The notes under the pieces were generated by a model. That model worked only from the letters and a program-made list of their open reading frames with translations, was not told the DNA's origin and did not search any database. This document shows, piece after piece, positions 16,052-25,176 of a stretch of DNA of 64,000 bases; position 1 is the first letter of the stretch; every line of letters begins with the position of its first letter. Both the position numbers and the translations under genes were made by a program. Origin of the DNA: Georgenia satyanarayanai (GTDB lineage Bacteria > Actinomycetota > Actinomycetes > Actinomycetales > Actinomycetaceae); the NCBI RefSeq assembly GCF_900116375.1, contig NZ_UETB01000001.1, positions 813,802 to 877,801 on the forward strand. The letters run 5' to 3'.

Positions 16052-16771
16052 ATGCGTCTGGAGAACATCGTGCTCGACGCCGGGGACCCGGGCCGGGTCG
16101 GCCGGTTCTGGGAGGCCGTCCTCGGGGGCGAGCGGCTCAGTGACGGGCCGGAGGGGTTCGAGACCCGGCTCCCGATTCCCGACGGCCCGGTCATCGACCT
16201 GTGCGTCCAGCCGGTCCCCGAGCCACCGGCCGAGCCGCTGCGGCTGCACCTCGACCTCCTCGGCGGGGACCGGCAGCTCGAGCTCGTCGACAGGTTCCTC
16301 GCGCTCGGTGCCCGACACCTCGACATCGGGCAGGGCGACGTGCCGTGGGTCGTCCTCGCCGATCCGGAGGGCAACCCGTTCTGCGTCATGGAGCACCGGG
16401 ACGTCTACTGCGACACCGGGCCGGTCGCCGCGCTCCCTCTCGACTCCGCCGACCCCGAGCGAGACTGCGAGTTCTGGTCCTGGCTCACCGGCTGGACCAG
16501 GGCCGACGGCGTCGCGCCCTGCTCGCTGCGGCACCCCTCCCGGCGCGGGCCGCTGCTCGAGCTCTGCCCTGAGCCGGCCCCCAAGGGCCGCGCGAAGAAC
16601 AGGGTCCACCTCGACGTCCGGCTCGATCCCGGCGACGATGCCGACGCCGTCGCCGCGGGTATCGTCGAGCGTGGCGGCCGGGAGCTCGACCCGGGCTGGG
16701 GCGACCTGCCGTGGCGGGTGTTCGCAGACCCGTCCGGCAACGAGCTGTGCGTGCTGCCCGCCGTCACCTGA
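16052..16771 (+). CDS. VOC/glyoxalase-fold protein with two domains
   Basis: A 239-residue protein made of two vicinal-oxygen-chelate modules. Each ends with the same pattern (VPWVVLADPEGNPFCVM near residues 95-112 and LPWRVFADPSGNELCVLP at the C-terminus), consistent with internal duplication. TACCGT at 16040-16045 ends 6 nt before the ATG with no Shine-Dalgarno, suggesting a leaderless mRNA. Function is unassigned; family members include glyoxalases, dioxygenases and antibiotic-binding proteins. Confidence 0.87.
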   Translation: MRLENIVLDAGDPGRVGRFWEAVLGGERLSDGPEGFETRLPIPDGPVIDLCVQPVPEPPAEPLRLHLDLLGGDRQLELVDRFLALGARHLDIGQGDVPWVVLADPEGNPFCVMEHRDVYCDTGPVAALPLDSADPERDCEFWSWLTGWTRADGVAPCSLRHPSRRGPLLELCPEPAPKGRAKNRVHLDVRLDPGDDADAVAAGIVERGGRELDPGWGDLPWRVFADPSGNELCVLPAVT

Positions 16772-16858
16772 CCTCTCCGAGCTCGTCGCCGCCGAGACTC
16801 GACGCCAGCTCGCCCGGTGGGAGCGACTGACAGAGGTACCGGTCCCGGCCGATCTACG

Positions 16859-17086
16859 ATGGCGCGCAAGGTCACGATCTGGCCCGGACAGGTCGTCGTC
16901 CCGGTCTTCCCGACCGACTTCACCTGGGACGACGAGGCCGGCGAGCTCTCCGGGTTCACCCACACGTTCTCCCTGGGCGACGCCGTGTCACTAGGGGGCG
17001 GTGACAGCGAAACGACTCCGTCGATCGTTGAGCACCTTCCGACAGGCTGCGAAGGCGATCAGTACTTCGTCGTGCACTCCGCGTGA
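16859..17086 (+). CDS. Small hypothetical protein
   Basis: A 75-residue reading frame from ATG 16859 (MARKVTIWPGQVVVPVFPTDFTWDDEAGELSG...). It resembles no family I recognise. The codon pattern is plausible and the neighbourhood has a matching gap, but there is no clear ribosome-binding site and the 3' half (VSLGGGDSETTPSIVEHL) has lower GC and unusual codons. It may be a remnant or not a gene. Confidence 0.4.
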   Translation: MARKVTIWPGQVVVPVFPTDFTWDDEAGELSGFTHTFSLGDAVSLGGGDSETTPSIVEHLPTGCEGDQYFVVHSA

Positions 17087-17187
17087 GGACCGGTGCCCAG
17101 CTCGATCAACGACAATGATGGCGTCCGGCGTGGAACTCGAGCAGCCGCCTGGGCGTTAGTGGCTCGACACCGAACGAGGGAGCGTAC

Positions 17188-17712
17188 GTGGGTAGGCAAG
17201 GCGGACAAGGAGCGGCGGCGGACGCCGTCGTCAACGGTGTGCTGACCGGGGGCTGGTACGCGCTGCCTGACGTCGTCGCGTCGCGCCGGGCACGCGGGTC
17301 GCTCAAGGTGGCGGTGATCGTCGGCGGTGCGGCGTGGGCCGCACGAGCCGTACGAGCCGCACAGGCGGCCGACGGCGACACCGTGGACGCCGCCGCTGAG
17401 GGCGGCGGAGACGCGCCAGCAGCCGAGGCGGTCCCCACCACCCTGGTGGCACGGATGGCGACCGAGCCGGCGATCGACGCGCAGGCACTCGGGCTGGGCG
17501 GCACCCCACCGAACGGCGTCGGGCCGGTGAGGATGGTGGCCGGTGTGGCGCTGGTTGTGCTGAGCGTCGTGGGGACGGTGGCGGGCGAGCGGGCGATCTA
17601 CCGGTGGGGCGAGCGGCTCACGGCACGCGGCGTCCGGTACGCGCACACCCGGATCGGGCTGGCGGCCGGCGGCGTCATGGGTCTCAGCACCTGGGCCTTG
17701 GCGCGTGACTGA
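17188..17712 (+). CDS. Hypothetical membrane protein
   Basis: A 174-residue protein with hydrophobic segments near residues 38-55 (SLKVAVIVGGAAWAARAV) and 110-128 (VAGVALVVLSVVGTVAGE), and a C-terminal hydrophobic tail. A disordered Ala/Gly/Glu stretch separates them. GTG 17188 follows GAGGGA at a suitable distance. Homologues of this kind are found in actinobacteria without a known role. No operon partner is obvious. Confidence 0.65.
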   Translation: MGRQGGQGAAADAVVNGVLTGGWYALPDVVASRRARGSLKVAVIVGGAAWAARAVRAAQAADGDTVDAAAEGGGDAPAAEAVPTTLVARMATEPAIDAQALGLGGTPPNGVGPVRMVAGVALVVLSVVGTVAGERAIYRWGERLTARGVRYAHTRIGLAAGGVMGLSTWALARD

Positions 17713-17842
17713 CGACTGAGGGTCCGGCCCGAGATCTCATCCGCCCTGACGGGACGTCATCGCGACCGTAGCGACCAGTGCCGAGACCCGGCGAGATGCC
17801 GTTTCGACGACTCCGGGCACGGGCGGGCGTAGGGTTCCGCGC

Positions 17843-18784
17843 ATGGACGTCGTGGCGTGGCTGCTCGACTCGGACCCCGCCCTGCGCTGGCAGGTGCTCG
17901 CCGACCTCACCGACGCACCGCAGGACGAGGTGGCCGCCGAACGTGCCCGGGTCGCCACGACCGGGTGGGGGGCGCACCTTCTCGCCGAACAGGCCGACGA
18001 CGGACGCTGGGACGGCGGCATCTACCGCCCCGGGTGGGTGGACGAGTCCCGTCCCTTCTTCGACGCGTGGACGGCCACCCACTTCGCCCTCCAGCAGCTC
18101 GCCGACCTCGGGCTCGACCCGGCGAGCCCGCAGGCCGAGCGCGCCCTCGGCCTCGTGCGGGAGCACGTGCGCTGGGAGCACGAGGGCGAGCCCTTCTTCG
18201 ACGGCGAGGTCGAACCCTGCATCAACGGCGTCGCGCTGCGCACGGCCGGGTACTTCGAGCAGGACGCCTCCCCCATGGTCTCCACCCTGCTGGCCGGCCG
18301 GCTGCCCGACGGCGGGTGGAACTGCTGGGCCGAGCACGGCGCCTCGGTCTCCTCCTTCCACTCGACCGTGTGTGTCGTCGAGGGCCTGCTCGCGTGGGAG
18401 CGTGCCGGCCACGACGAGCCCGACGTCCGCGAGGCCCGGCTCTCCGGCGAGGAGTACCTCCTCGATCGGGGCCTGTTCCGCCGTCGCTCCGACGGCACCG
18501 TCGCCGACCCGCGGATGACGATGCTCTCCTACCCCGTGCGCTGGTACCACGACGTCCTGCGCGGCCTCGAGCACTTCCGGCTGGCCGACCGCCGCGACCC
18601 GCGGCTCGCGGAGGCGGTCGAGCTCGTCCGGGGCAAGGCGGACGAGAGAGGGCTGTGGACCCTGGAGCTGCACCACGAGGGACCCACCCTTCTCGACCTC
18701 GGTGAGGGTGAGGGCTTCCCGAGCCGGTGGGTGACCCTGCGGGCCCTGCGCGTGCTGCGCTGGTGGGACGGCGGACCAGGGTGA
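17843..18784 (+). CDS. Prenyltransferase/squalene-cyclase-like alpha-barrel protein
   Basis: A 313-residue protein of the terpenoid cyclase/prenyltransferase alpha-toroid type, with repeat-like segments DGRWDGGIYRPGW, LPDGGWNCWAEHG and ERGLWTLELHHEG resembling QW motifs. It is about half the length of true squalene-hopene cyclases and I see no DxDD catalytic motif, so it is probably a related protein with a different role. TAGGGT at 17830-17835 ends 7 nt before the ATG, suggesting leaderless transcription. Confidence 0.78.
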   Translation: MDVVAWLLDSDPALRWQVLADLTDAPQDEVAAERARVATTGWGAHLLAEQADDGRWDGGIYRPGWVDESRPFFDAWTATHFALQQLADLGLDPASPQAERALGLVREHVRWEHEGEPFFDGEVEPCINGVALRTAGYFEQDASPMVSTLLAGRLPDGGWNCWAEHGASVSSFHSTVCVVEGLLAWERAGHDEPDVREARLSGEEYLLDRGLFRRRSDGTVADPRMTMLSYPVRWYHDVLRGLEHFRLADRRDPRLAEAVELVRGKADERGLWTLELHHEGPTLLDLGEGEGFPSRWVTLRALRVLRWWDGGPG

Positions 18785-18838
18785 GATCAGGGCGGTCCCC
18801 GATGTCGCGGCGTGGGACCCGACCCTAGCGTTGGGGTC

Positions 18839-19078
18839 ATGAACACCTTCTTCGACAGCATCCGCCGCACTGGCTTCCGGCGCGGCCCCCAGCGGATCCT
18901 TGGCGGCGTCTGCGGTGGTGTCGCCGCCCGCCTGGGCGCCAACGTGATGATCGTGCGCCTGCTCCTCCTGCTCGCGTTCCTGCTGCCGGGCATCGGGTGG
19001 GTGCTCTACGTCGCCCTCTGGGCCCTGCTCCCGTGGCAGGACGGCAGCATCCCGCTCGAGCGGGCACTGTCCCGCTGA
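18839..19078 (+). CDS. PspC-domain small membrane protein
   Basis: A 79-residue PspC-type protein with the family motif RGPQRILGGVCGGVAARLGANVMIVRLLLLL followed by a second hydrophobic helix (GIGWVLYVALWALLP). PspC domains sense or transmit envelope stress, or act as small membrane modules. TAGCGT at 18826-18831 ends 7 nt before the ATG (leaderless pattern). No other psp genes are nearby. Confidence 0.87.
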   Translation: MNTFFDSIRRTGFRRGPQRILGGVCGGVAARLGANVMIVRLLLLLAFLLPGIGWVLYVALWALLPWQDGSIPLERALSR

Positions 19079-19179
19079 CGCGTACGGCGCGTCCCTGGCG
19101 ACGAACGGCGGGGTTGACCGCCTCTGTACGGTGAGGCACACCGGGGCGCGCGCCGGCGCTCCCGCGGAGAGGAGCAGCG

Positions 19180-19473
19180 ATGTCCTTCCAGGCCTACCTC
19201 GACGCCGTCGAGACGAATACCGGCCTCACGCCGCGCCAGCTCCTGCAACAGGCCAACGAACGCGGCTTCGGCGCAGGGACCAAGGCCACCCCCATCGTCG
19301 AGTGGCTCCGGGACGAGTACGGGCTCGGGCGCGGCCACGCCATGGCAATGGTCCAAGTCATCACCAAGGGCGACCAGATCAGTGCCACGCACGTCGGCTC
19401 CGGCGGTACCCATGCCGACGCCTCCGACCGGCTGTGGCTCGACGGCAAGGACACGAAGCCCGAGGGTTGGTAG
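19180..19473 (+). CDS. DUF4287 domain protein
   Basis: A 97-residue protein matching the DUF4287 pattern: MSFQAYLDAVETNTGLTPRQ at the N-terminus and the WLRDEYGLGRGHAMAMVQVI helix-turn region typical of the family. GAGAGG precedes the ATG. These short cytosolic proteins are widespread in actinobacteria and often annotated as related to mortality-factor or DNA-binding helical modules; the function is unknown. It is convergent with the next gene, and their stop codons abut. Confidence 0.85.
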   Translation: MSFQAYLDAVETNTGLTPRQLLQQANERGFGAGTKATPIVEWLRDEYGLGRGHAMAMVQVITKGDQISATHVGSGGTHADASDRLWLDGKDTKPEGW

Positions 19474-19950
19474 TCAGCCGTCCGCAGCGCCGACGCCGTC
19501 GAACGGCGTGATGAGCGCGAGCCCCGGCTCGGTGCCCTCGATCCCGAAGTCGGAGTCACTGAGATAGAGCCGGAGCCGCCCCGCCGCGTCCAGGGGGTCA
19601 CCGTCGGGGTACGCGCCTCCTACCTCACACGTGCGCGGCGTCGAGGCGACCTCGATGACGGTGCCCACCTCCGTCGTCCCCTTGAGGACCCGGTCGACCT
19701 CGACGTCCCACACCGTGGCGGTCACCCCGAACATGGCCCGCTCCCCCACCCGCTCGACCGGCCGGCCCTCGACGACGACGTCGGCCAGCTCGGTCCGGGC
19801 CGCGTCATCGTCGGCGGGCACCCACGAGATGCAGGACTCCCCGGCGGCCGGCGCACCGCAGGCAGCGACCATGGCAGCGAGCAACCCGACGACGACGGCG
19901 GCGGCGGCGGCGGCTACGGTCTCGGGCCGGCGTGGACGACGTGGCTCCAT
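19474..19950 (-). CDS. Putative lipoprotein with TIMP/netrin-like OB fold
   Basis: A 158-residue protein with signal peptide and lipobox (VAAC, Cys near residue 31). The mature part contains spaced cysteines and a beta-rich pattern (SCISWVPADDDAARTELADVVVEG; VFGVTATVWDVEVDRVLKG-like; TPRTCEVGGAYPDG) that resembles the bacterial TIMP/netrin-like OB-fold lipoproteins. I assign this only by pattern. It follows another lipoprotein gene by 38 bp in the same direction, so the two may form a small operon. Confidence 0.7.
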   Translation of the reverse strand: MEPRRPRRPETVAAAAAAVVVGLLAAMVAACGAPAAGESCISWVPADDDAARTELADVVVEGRPVERVGERAMFGVTATVWDVEVDRVLKGTTEVGTVIEVASTPRTCEVGGAYPDGDPLDAAGRLRLYLSDSDFGIEGTEPGLALITPFDGVGAADG

Positions 19951-19988
19951 ACCTGTCTGTGTCACGACGGTCGTGGCCCTTGCACGCC

Positions 19989-20450
19989 TCAGCAGTCCAG
20001 CTCCACGTGGTTGGACTCGTCCGTCGTGCTGCCCGTGGAGATCCCCGCCGCGGCCCAGTAGACCGGGTCGATGAACCGTGCTCCCTCGTGCGTCATGATC
20101 GCGAGAAGGGTCGAGTCGTAGGCGTTCCCGTCGCCGTCGACGCCCTGGACGCGGGCGAGCGTGCCGTCGACGTAGCCCTCCGGAGCGTCGAACGGTCCCG
20201 TGCATGTCAGTGTCGGCGCCACCTCCGGCGCCCGCGGCGCAGTCCCCAGCGAGGACCGGCAGCTGAGGTCGGTCGTCGCGAGGTCGCACAGCTCATCAGG
20301 GGTCGCGCGCGCGTCGTGCGCGTCGCCGAGCAGCGCGGCCACCTCCGCGGCCGCCGGGACGGCGGCGTCGCCGGCGCACGAGGCCGTGAGGACGCCGACG
20401 GCCGCTGCGCCCACCGACACCCATCGCGCTCGACGGCCTCGACCGGCCAT
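19989..20450 (-). CDS. Putative lipoprotein, unknown function
   Basis: A 153-residue protein with a basic n-region (AGRGRRARW), a hydrophobic core, and a TASC lipobox with Cys near residue 25. The rest is a small domain with several Cys residues (LCDLATTDLSCRSS, TLTCTGPF, VELDC), suggesting disulfides outside the membrane. ATG 20450 is chosen because GGAGCAGGGAC lies upstream; an earlier in-frame start gives no good signal peptide. No family recognised. Confidence 0.7.
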   Translation of the reverse strand: MAGRGRRARWVSVGAAAVGVLTASCAGDAAVPAAAEVAALLGDAHDARATPDELCDLATTDLSCRSSLGTAPRAPEVAPTLTCTGPFDAPEGYVDGTLARVQGVDGDGNAYDSTLLAIMTHEGARFIDPVYWAAAGISTGSTTDESNHVELDC

Positions 20451-20598
20451 GTCCCTGCTCCGCTCTTCCCTGTCGTGTTGGGGCACCTGTATACCGGCGT
20501 GGGCCGCCTGCTTCTCGCCGTTTGCACACGGGGATGCCGCAGTGCGTCGTCGTCGGTGTCTACGCCGACGGGGACTTTTCCTCGTTGGCTGAGGCTGC

Positions 20599-22971
20599 TC
20601 AGGCGCCGACGTACGCGGCCAGGTGCTCGCCGGTCAGGGTGGCCCGGCCCGCGACGAGCTCGGCGGGTGTGCCCTGGAAGACGACCCGTCCGCCGTCGTT
20701 GCCGGCGCCCGGGCCCAGGTCGACGAGCCAGTCGGCGTGGGCCATGACGGCCTGGTGGTGCTCGATGACGACGACCGTGCGGCCGGAGTCGACGAGGCGG
20801 TCGAGCAGCGCGAGCAGCTGCTGGACGTCGGCGAGGTGCAGGCCGGTCGTCGGCTCGTCGAGGACGAAGACGGACCCCTTCTCCCCCATGTGGACGGCGA
20901 GCTTGAGCCGCTGGCGCTCCCCGCCGGAGAGCGTGGTGAGCGGCTGGCCGAGGGTGAGGTAGCCGAGACCGACGTCGGCGAGGCGCTCGAGGATGGCGTG
21001 CGCGGCCGGGGTGCGGGACTCACCGTCGGCGAAGAAGGCCTCCGCCTCGGCGACGGGCATCTCGAGCACCTCGGCGATGTTCCGCCCCCCGAGGGTGTAC
21101 TCGAGCACCGCAGCCTGGAAGCGCCGGCCCTCGCACTCCTCGCACGTGGTGCTCACGGTGTCCATGAAGCCGAGCTCGGTGAAGATGACCCCGGCGCCGT
21201 TGCACACCGGGCACGCACCCTCCGAGTTCGCGCTGAACAGCGCCGGCTTGACGCCGTTGGCCTTGGCGAAGGCCTTGCGCACCGGCTCGAGCAGGCCGGT
21301 GTAGGTGGCCGGGTTGGAGCGCCGCGAGCCCTTGATCTGGCTCTGGTCCACGACGATGACGCCCTCGCGGCCCCCGAGGTTGCCGTGGATGAGGGAGCTC
21401 TTGCCGGAGCCGGCCACGCCGGTGACGACGGTGAGGACCCCGGTGGGGACGTCGACGTCGACCCCGGTGAGATTGTTCTGCCGCGCGCCGCGGATCTCGA
21501 GGGCGCCCGTGCGCTCGCGGACGGTGTCCTTGAGGTGCACCCGGTCGTCGAGGTGGCGGCCGGTGAGCGTGCCGCTCGACCGCAGACCCTCGAGGCTGCC
21601 CTCGTAGACGATCTCCCCGCCGCCCGTGCCGGCCCCTGGACCGAGGTCGACGACGTGGTCGGCGATGGCGATCGTCTCCGGCTTGTGCTCGACGACGAGG
21701 ACGGTGTTGCCCTTGTCGCGCAGCTGCGTCAGCAGGGCGTTCATCCGCTCGATGTCGTGGGGGTGCAGCCCGACCGTGGGCTCGTCGAAGACGTAGGTGA
21801 CGTCGGTGAGGGAGGAGCCGAGGTGGCGGATCATCTTGACGCGCTGGGCCTCTCCGCCGGACAGCGTGCCCGAGGGGCGCTCGAGGGACAGGTACCCCAG
21901 CCCGATGCCGACGAAGGAGTCGAGCAGGTGGCGCAGGTTGCCCAGCAGCGGGCCGACGGAGGGCTCGTCGAGCCCGCGCACCCACTCGGCGAGGTCGCTG
22001 ATCTGCATCGCGCAGGCATCGGCGATGCTGGTGCCGCGGATCGTCGACTCGCGGGCGTGGGGGGCCAGCCGGGTGCCCTCGCAGTCGGGGCAGGTCTGGT
22101 AGACGACCGCGCGGTCGACGAAGGCCCGGATGTGCGGCTGCATCGCGTCACGGTCCTTGGCGAGCATCGACTTCTTGATCTTCGGGACGAGGCCCTCGTA
22201 GGTCATGTTCGCCCCGCCGACGGGGACCTTGACCGGCTCCTTGTAGAGGAAGTCGTGGAGCTCGCGCTTGGTGTAGTCGCGGATCGGCTTGTCCGGCTTG
22301 AGGAAGCCGGACTCCATGAAGAGCTTGACGTACCAGCCGTCGGCGACGTACCCCGGGACGGTGATGGCGCCCTCGGCGAGGGACTTGGAGTCGTCGTAGA
22401 GCTGGGCGAGGTCGATGTCGGTGACCGCGCCGCGTCCCTCGCAGCGGGGGCACATGCCGCCGAGCTGGTTGAAGGTCGCCTTGACGGCCTTCTTCCCGCC
22501 GACGGAGATGGCCCCCTGCGAGGTGACGGACGGGACGTTGAAGGAGTAGGCGTTCGGGGAGCCGACGTGCGGCTCACCGAGGCGGCTGAAGAGCATGCGC
22601 AGGAACGCGTTGGCGTCGGTGACCGTGCCGACGGTGGAGCGCGGGTTCGCGCCCAGCCGTTCCTGGTCGACGATGATCGCCGTCGTCAGGCCCTCGAGGA
22701 CGTCGACGTCGGGGCGTGCCTGGGTGGGCATGAAGCCCTGGAGGAAGGTGCTGTAGGTCTCGTTGATGAGCCGTCGCGACTCCGCGGCCACGGTGTCGAA
22801 GACGAGGGAGCTCTTGCCCGAGCCGGAGACCCCGGTGAAGACCGTGAGCCGCCGCTTGGGGATGTCGACGTCGACGTCCCGGAGGTTGTTCTCCCGGGCG
22901 CCGCGCACCCGGATGAGGTCGTGGGTGTCGGCCTGCGTCACGGGGGCCGTCGAGGTGTCCGTCGTCGTCAT
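20599..22971 (-). CDS. UvrA-like ABC-ATPase (UvrA2 class)
   Basis: A 790-residue double ABC ATPase of the excinuclease UvrA superfamily. Walker A GVSGSGKS is at residues 47-54 and a second (GVAGSGKS) in the C-terminal half. Two LSGGE signatures (GTLSGGEAQRVK, TTLSGGERQRLK), zinc-finger Cys pairs (CPRCEGRG, CPDCEG, CPVCNG, CEECEG) and DEPT motifs are present. It is about 150-170 residues shorter than housekeeping UvrA, as are UvrA2/DrrC-type proteins that lack the UvrB-binding region. It is third in an AraC-VOC-UvrA operon, an arrangement suggesting protection from a DNA-binding compound rather than general excision repair. Confidence 0.9.
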   Translation of the reverse strand: MTTTDTSTAPVTQADTHDLIRVRGARENNLRDVDVDIPKRRLTVFTGVSGSGKSSLVFDTVAAESRRLINETYSTFLQGFMPTQARPDVDVLEGLTTAIIVDQERLGANPRSTVGTVTDANAFLRMLFSRLGEPHVGSPNAYSFNVPSVTSQGAISVGGKKAVKATFNQLGGMCPRCEGRGAVTDIDLAQLYDDSKSLAEGAITVPGYVADGWYVKLFMESGFLKPDKPIRDYTKRELHDFLYKEPVKVPVGGANMTYEGLVPKIKKSMLAKDRDAMQPHIRAFVDRAVVYQTCPDCEGTRLAPHARESTIRGTSIADACAMQISDLAEWVRGLDEPSVGPLLGNLRHLLDSFVGIGLGYLSLERPSGTLSGGEAQRVKMIRHLGSSLTDVTYVFDEPTVGLHPHDIERMNALLTQLRDKGNTVLVVEHKPETIAIADHVVDLGPGAGTGGGEIVYEGSLEGLRSSGTLTGRHLDDRVHLKDTVRERTGALEIRGARQNNLTGVDVDVPTGVLTVVTGVAGSGKSSLIHGNLGGREGVIVVDQSQIKGSRRSNPATYTGLLEPVRKAFAKANGVKPALFSANSEGACPVCNGAGVIFTELGFMDTVSTTCEECEGRRFQAAVLEYTLGGRNIAEVLEMPVAEAEAFFADGESRTPAAHAILERLADVGLGYLTLGQPLTTLSGGERQRLKLAVHMGEKGSVFVLDEPTTGLHLADVQQLLALLDRLVDSGRTVVVIEHHQAVMAHADWLVDLGPGAGNDGGRVVFQGTPAELVAGRATLTGEHLAAYVGA

Positions 22972-22995
22972 CCGGGTTCTCCGCTCGGGGTGTCG

Positions 22996-23403
22996 TCAGC
23001 TCTGCTGGAGCCGGACGGTGTTTCCGGCCGGGTCGCGGAACGCACAGTCCCGCACGCCCCAGTCCTGGTCGGTGGGCTCCTGCATGACCTCGACGTCGGC
23101 GGCCTGGGCCCGCTCGAAGGCGGCGTCGAGGTCGGGGGTGGCCAGGAGGACGCTGGCGAAGGTGCCCTTGGCCATCATCTCCGCGATGGTCTGCTGCTCG
23201 TCCTCGGTGATGTTGGGGTCCGCCGCCGGCGGGTAGAGGACGATCGAGGTGCCGGGCTGGCTGGGCGCGCCGATGGTGATCCAGCGCATGGCGCCCTGGC
23301 CGACGTCCTGGCGGACCTCGAGGCCGAGCGCGTCCCGGTAGAAGGCGAGCGACGCCTCCGGGTCGGTGGTGGGCAGGAAGCTGGCGTGAATGGTGATGTC
23401 CAT
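22996..23403 (-). CDS. VOC-family (glyoxalase/bleomycin-resistance-like) protein
   Basis: A 135-residue single VOC module: MDITIHASFLPTTDPEASLAFYRDALGLEV at the start, and CAFRDPAGNTVRLQQS at the end with the usual metal-ligand Glu replaced by polar residues. ATG 23403 lies 5 nt after the AraC stop and the UvrA-like gene follows 24 nt later, so these three form an operon. Its likely job is binding a small molecule, possibly the same one the AraC regulator responds to. Confidence 0.88.
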   Translation of the reverse strand: MDITIHASFLPTTDPEASLAFYRDALGLEVRQDVGQGAMRWITIGAPSQPGTSIVLYPPAADPNITEDEQQTIAEMMAKGTFASVLLATPDLDAAFERAQAADVEVMQEPTDQDWGVRDCAFRDPAGNTVRLQQS

Positions 23404-23408
23404 GGCGT

Positions 23409-23852
23409 TCACGCTAGGGGTAGGGCTGCGGCGCGGGCTTCTTGATTCCTGACCGGTCTGGTGACGCGTTTCGAGACGCACGGCGGGATCCCCCCGGACA
23501 GGTCCGAGGCGCGCTCGCGGTAGGCGCTGGGCGGCACCCCGACAAGCTCCCGGAAGCGCGTGCTGAACGTCCCCAGGGAGGAGAAGCCGACGGCGAAGCA
23601 GATCTCGGTGACGCTCAGCTCGCCCCGGCGCAGCAACGTCATCGCGCGCTCGATGCGGCGGGTCATGAGGTAGGAGTAGGGCGGCTCGCCGTAGGCGCGG
23701 CGGAACTCCCTGCTCAGGTGCCCGGCGGACATGTGGACGCCACGCGCGAGGGCGGCGACGTCGAGGGGCTGCGCGTACTCCCGGTCGATCCGGTCGCGGA
23801 CACGGCGGAGCAGCACGAGGTCCTGCAGGCGCTGCTCGGCGGCCGTGTCCAC
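23409..23852 (-). CDS. AraC-family transcriptional regulator (DNA-binding domain only)
   Basis: A 147-residue protein consisting essentially of the two AraC HTH units (LDVAALARGVHMSAGHLSREFRRAYGEPPYSYL and LSVTEICFAVGFSSLGTFSTRFRELVGVPPSAYR), with no separate sensory domain. GTG 23852 is the start; no better one lies upstream. It is the first gene of the AraC-VOC-UvrA operon and presumably regulates it. The C-terminal tail (CVSKRVTRPVRNQEARA) is basic and disordered. Confidence 0.88.
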   Translation of the reverse strand: MDTAAEQRLQDLVLLRRVRDRIDREYAQPLDVAALARGVHMSAGHLSREFRRAYGEPPYSYLMTRRIERAMTLLRRGELSVTEICFAVGFSSLGTFSTRFRELVGVPPSAYRERASDLSGGIPPCVSKRVTRPVRNQEARAAALPLA

Positions 23853-24060
23853 GGCGCCGATCGTGCCACGTCCGGCCCGGCCTGCCTAGGCCCCGTCGTC
23901 GTGGCTGGGGTCCCGGTGCGGGCGACCGCCGGGAGCTCGCGGTCCCTGCCGGGTCTTGCCCGGTGACCGCCCTGTCGTCACCGGGGCGTGCCGTGAGACC
24001 GTGGGCCGCGCCACGTCGTCGTGCCGGCTCCCGACTCCCGGCGAAAGGTCCACGTCTCGT

Positions 24061-25176
24061 ATGGATGCTCGCCCCTCGCCACCGGGCCGCCGCTGGGAGG
24101 CCCTCCTCGCCGTCGCGCTCGTGGGTCTGGCCCTCGTCCCCGGTGTGGCGCGCCAGGGCGTGGACCTCGCCGAGCTCCCCGACCGGGCGATGGACCCCGT
24201 GGGATGGGCGCTGCTCGTCGCCCAGGGGGCGTCGATCGCCCTGCTCCGACGCTGGCCTGCCGCCGGCCTCGCCGTCGTCGGCACCGCGTTCGGCGCCCAC
24301 CAGCTCCTCGGGTACCCGACGACGTTCGCCGCCCTCGGGCTCCTGGTCGCGCTCGTGGCGGCGGGAGCACTGACGCAGCGCCGTCGCGTGGTCACGGCCG
24401 GGTGCGCGCTGGCCGGCTACGTGCTCCTGTCCGCGGCACTGGCGGCCGCCGACTCACCCACCGGTGCCTGGGACTTCGTGGTGTTCGGGCTCATGCTGGC
24501 GTCGCTGTGGCTGGTGGGGAGCTGGCTGCGCGGTCGGGTCCGGGCCCAGGAGGGCCGCCGTCGTGAGGCGGAGCGAGCCGCCGTCGAGCGGGAACGCAGC
24601 CGCATCGCACGCGAGCTGCACGACGTCGTCACCCACCACGTCACCGCCATGGTCGTCCAGGCCGACGCCGCACAGTACAGCCCGGACCGCGACGCCACAC
24701 GGACCGTGCTCACCACGATCAGCGACACCGGGCGGGCGGCGCTCACGGACCTGCGCGGACTCCTCGGCGCGTTGGACGGAGCCGACGACGGGACCACCAG
24801 GGAGCCCGCCGTCGTCGACGTCGAGGAGCTGGTCGCGAAGGCTCGTGCGGCCGGTCAACCCGTCGACCTCGTCCAGCTGGGTGAGTCACCGCCTCGCGGG
24901 GCGGCGACCTCTCTTGCGGTGTCGCGACTGGTGCAGGAGTCCTTGACGAACGCGATGAAGCACGCCCGCGGTGCCGCGACGCAGGTGCGGGTCCAGTACG
25001 AGGAGAGCGGGGTGGAGGTGTCCGTGACGACGGAGCGGGCTCTCGAACCTGGCCTGGGCCGCGGCAGCGGACAGGGACTCATCGGCTTGCGTGAGCGCGT
25101 CGCCCTGCTCGGCGGGGTCCTGGACGCTGGCCCGGTCGACGGCCGGTTCGTGGTGCACGCCCGGATCCCGGCATGA
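24061..25176 (+). CDS. Sensor histidine kinase (NarL-associated, HisKA_3)
   Basis: A 371-residue membrane sensor kinase. Several N-terminal transmembrane helices (to about residue 160) are followed by the HisKA_3 dimerisation/phosphotransfer helix with phospho-acceptor H187 (ARELHDVVTHH). The ATP-binding domain has the N box around N297 (VQESLTNAMKHARG) and the G box GQGLIGLRERVALLGG. It has no large extracellular sensor loop, so it resembles LiaS/DesK-type intramembrane sensors. It overlaps the response-regulator gene by ATGA. The ribosome-binding site (AAAGG) is rather distant, so the exact start is slightly uncertain. Confidence 0.9.
   Translation: MDARPSPPGRRWEALLAVALVGLALVPGVARQGVDLAELPDRAMDPVGWALLVAQGASIALLRRWPAAGLAVVGTAFGAHQLLGYPTTFAALGLLVALVAAGALTQRRRVVTAGCALAGYVLLSAALAAADSPTGAWDFVVFGLMLASLWLVGSWLRGRVRAQEGRRREAERAAVERERSRIARELHDVVTHHVTAMVVQADAAQYSPDRDATRTVLTTISDTGRAALTDLRGLLGALDGADDGTTREPAVVDVEELVAKARAAGQPVDLVQLGESPPRGAATSLAVSRLVQESLTNAMKHARGAATQVRVQYEESGVEVSVTTERALEPGLGRGSGQGLIGLRERVALLGGVLDAGPVDGRFVVHARIPA

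Noticed and set aside
20623-23445. 940-codon plus-strand open frame
   Set aside because: It is exactly antisense to the UvrA-like and VOC genes; it is a product of high GC at third codon positions and has no domain.
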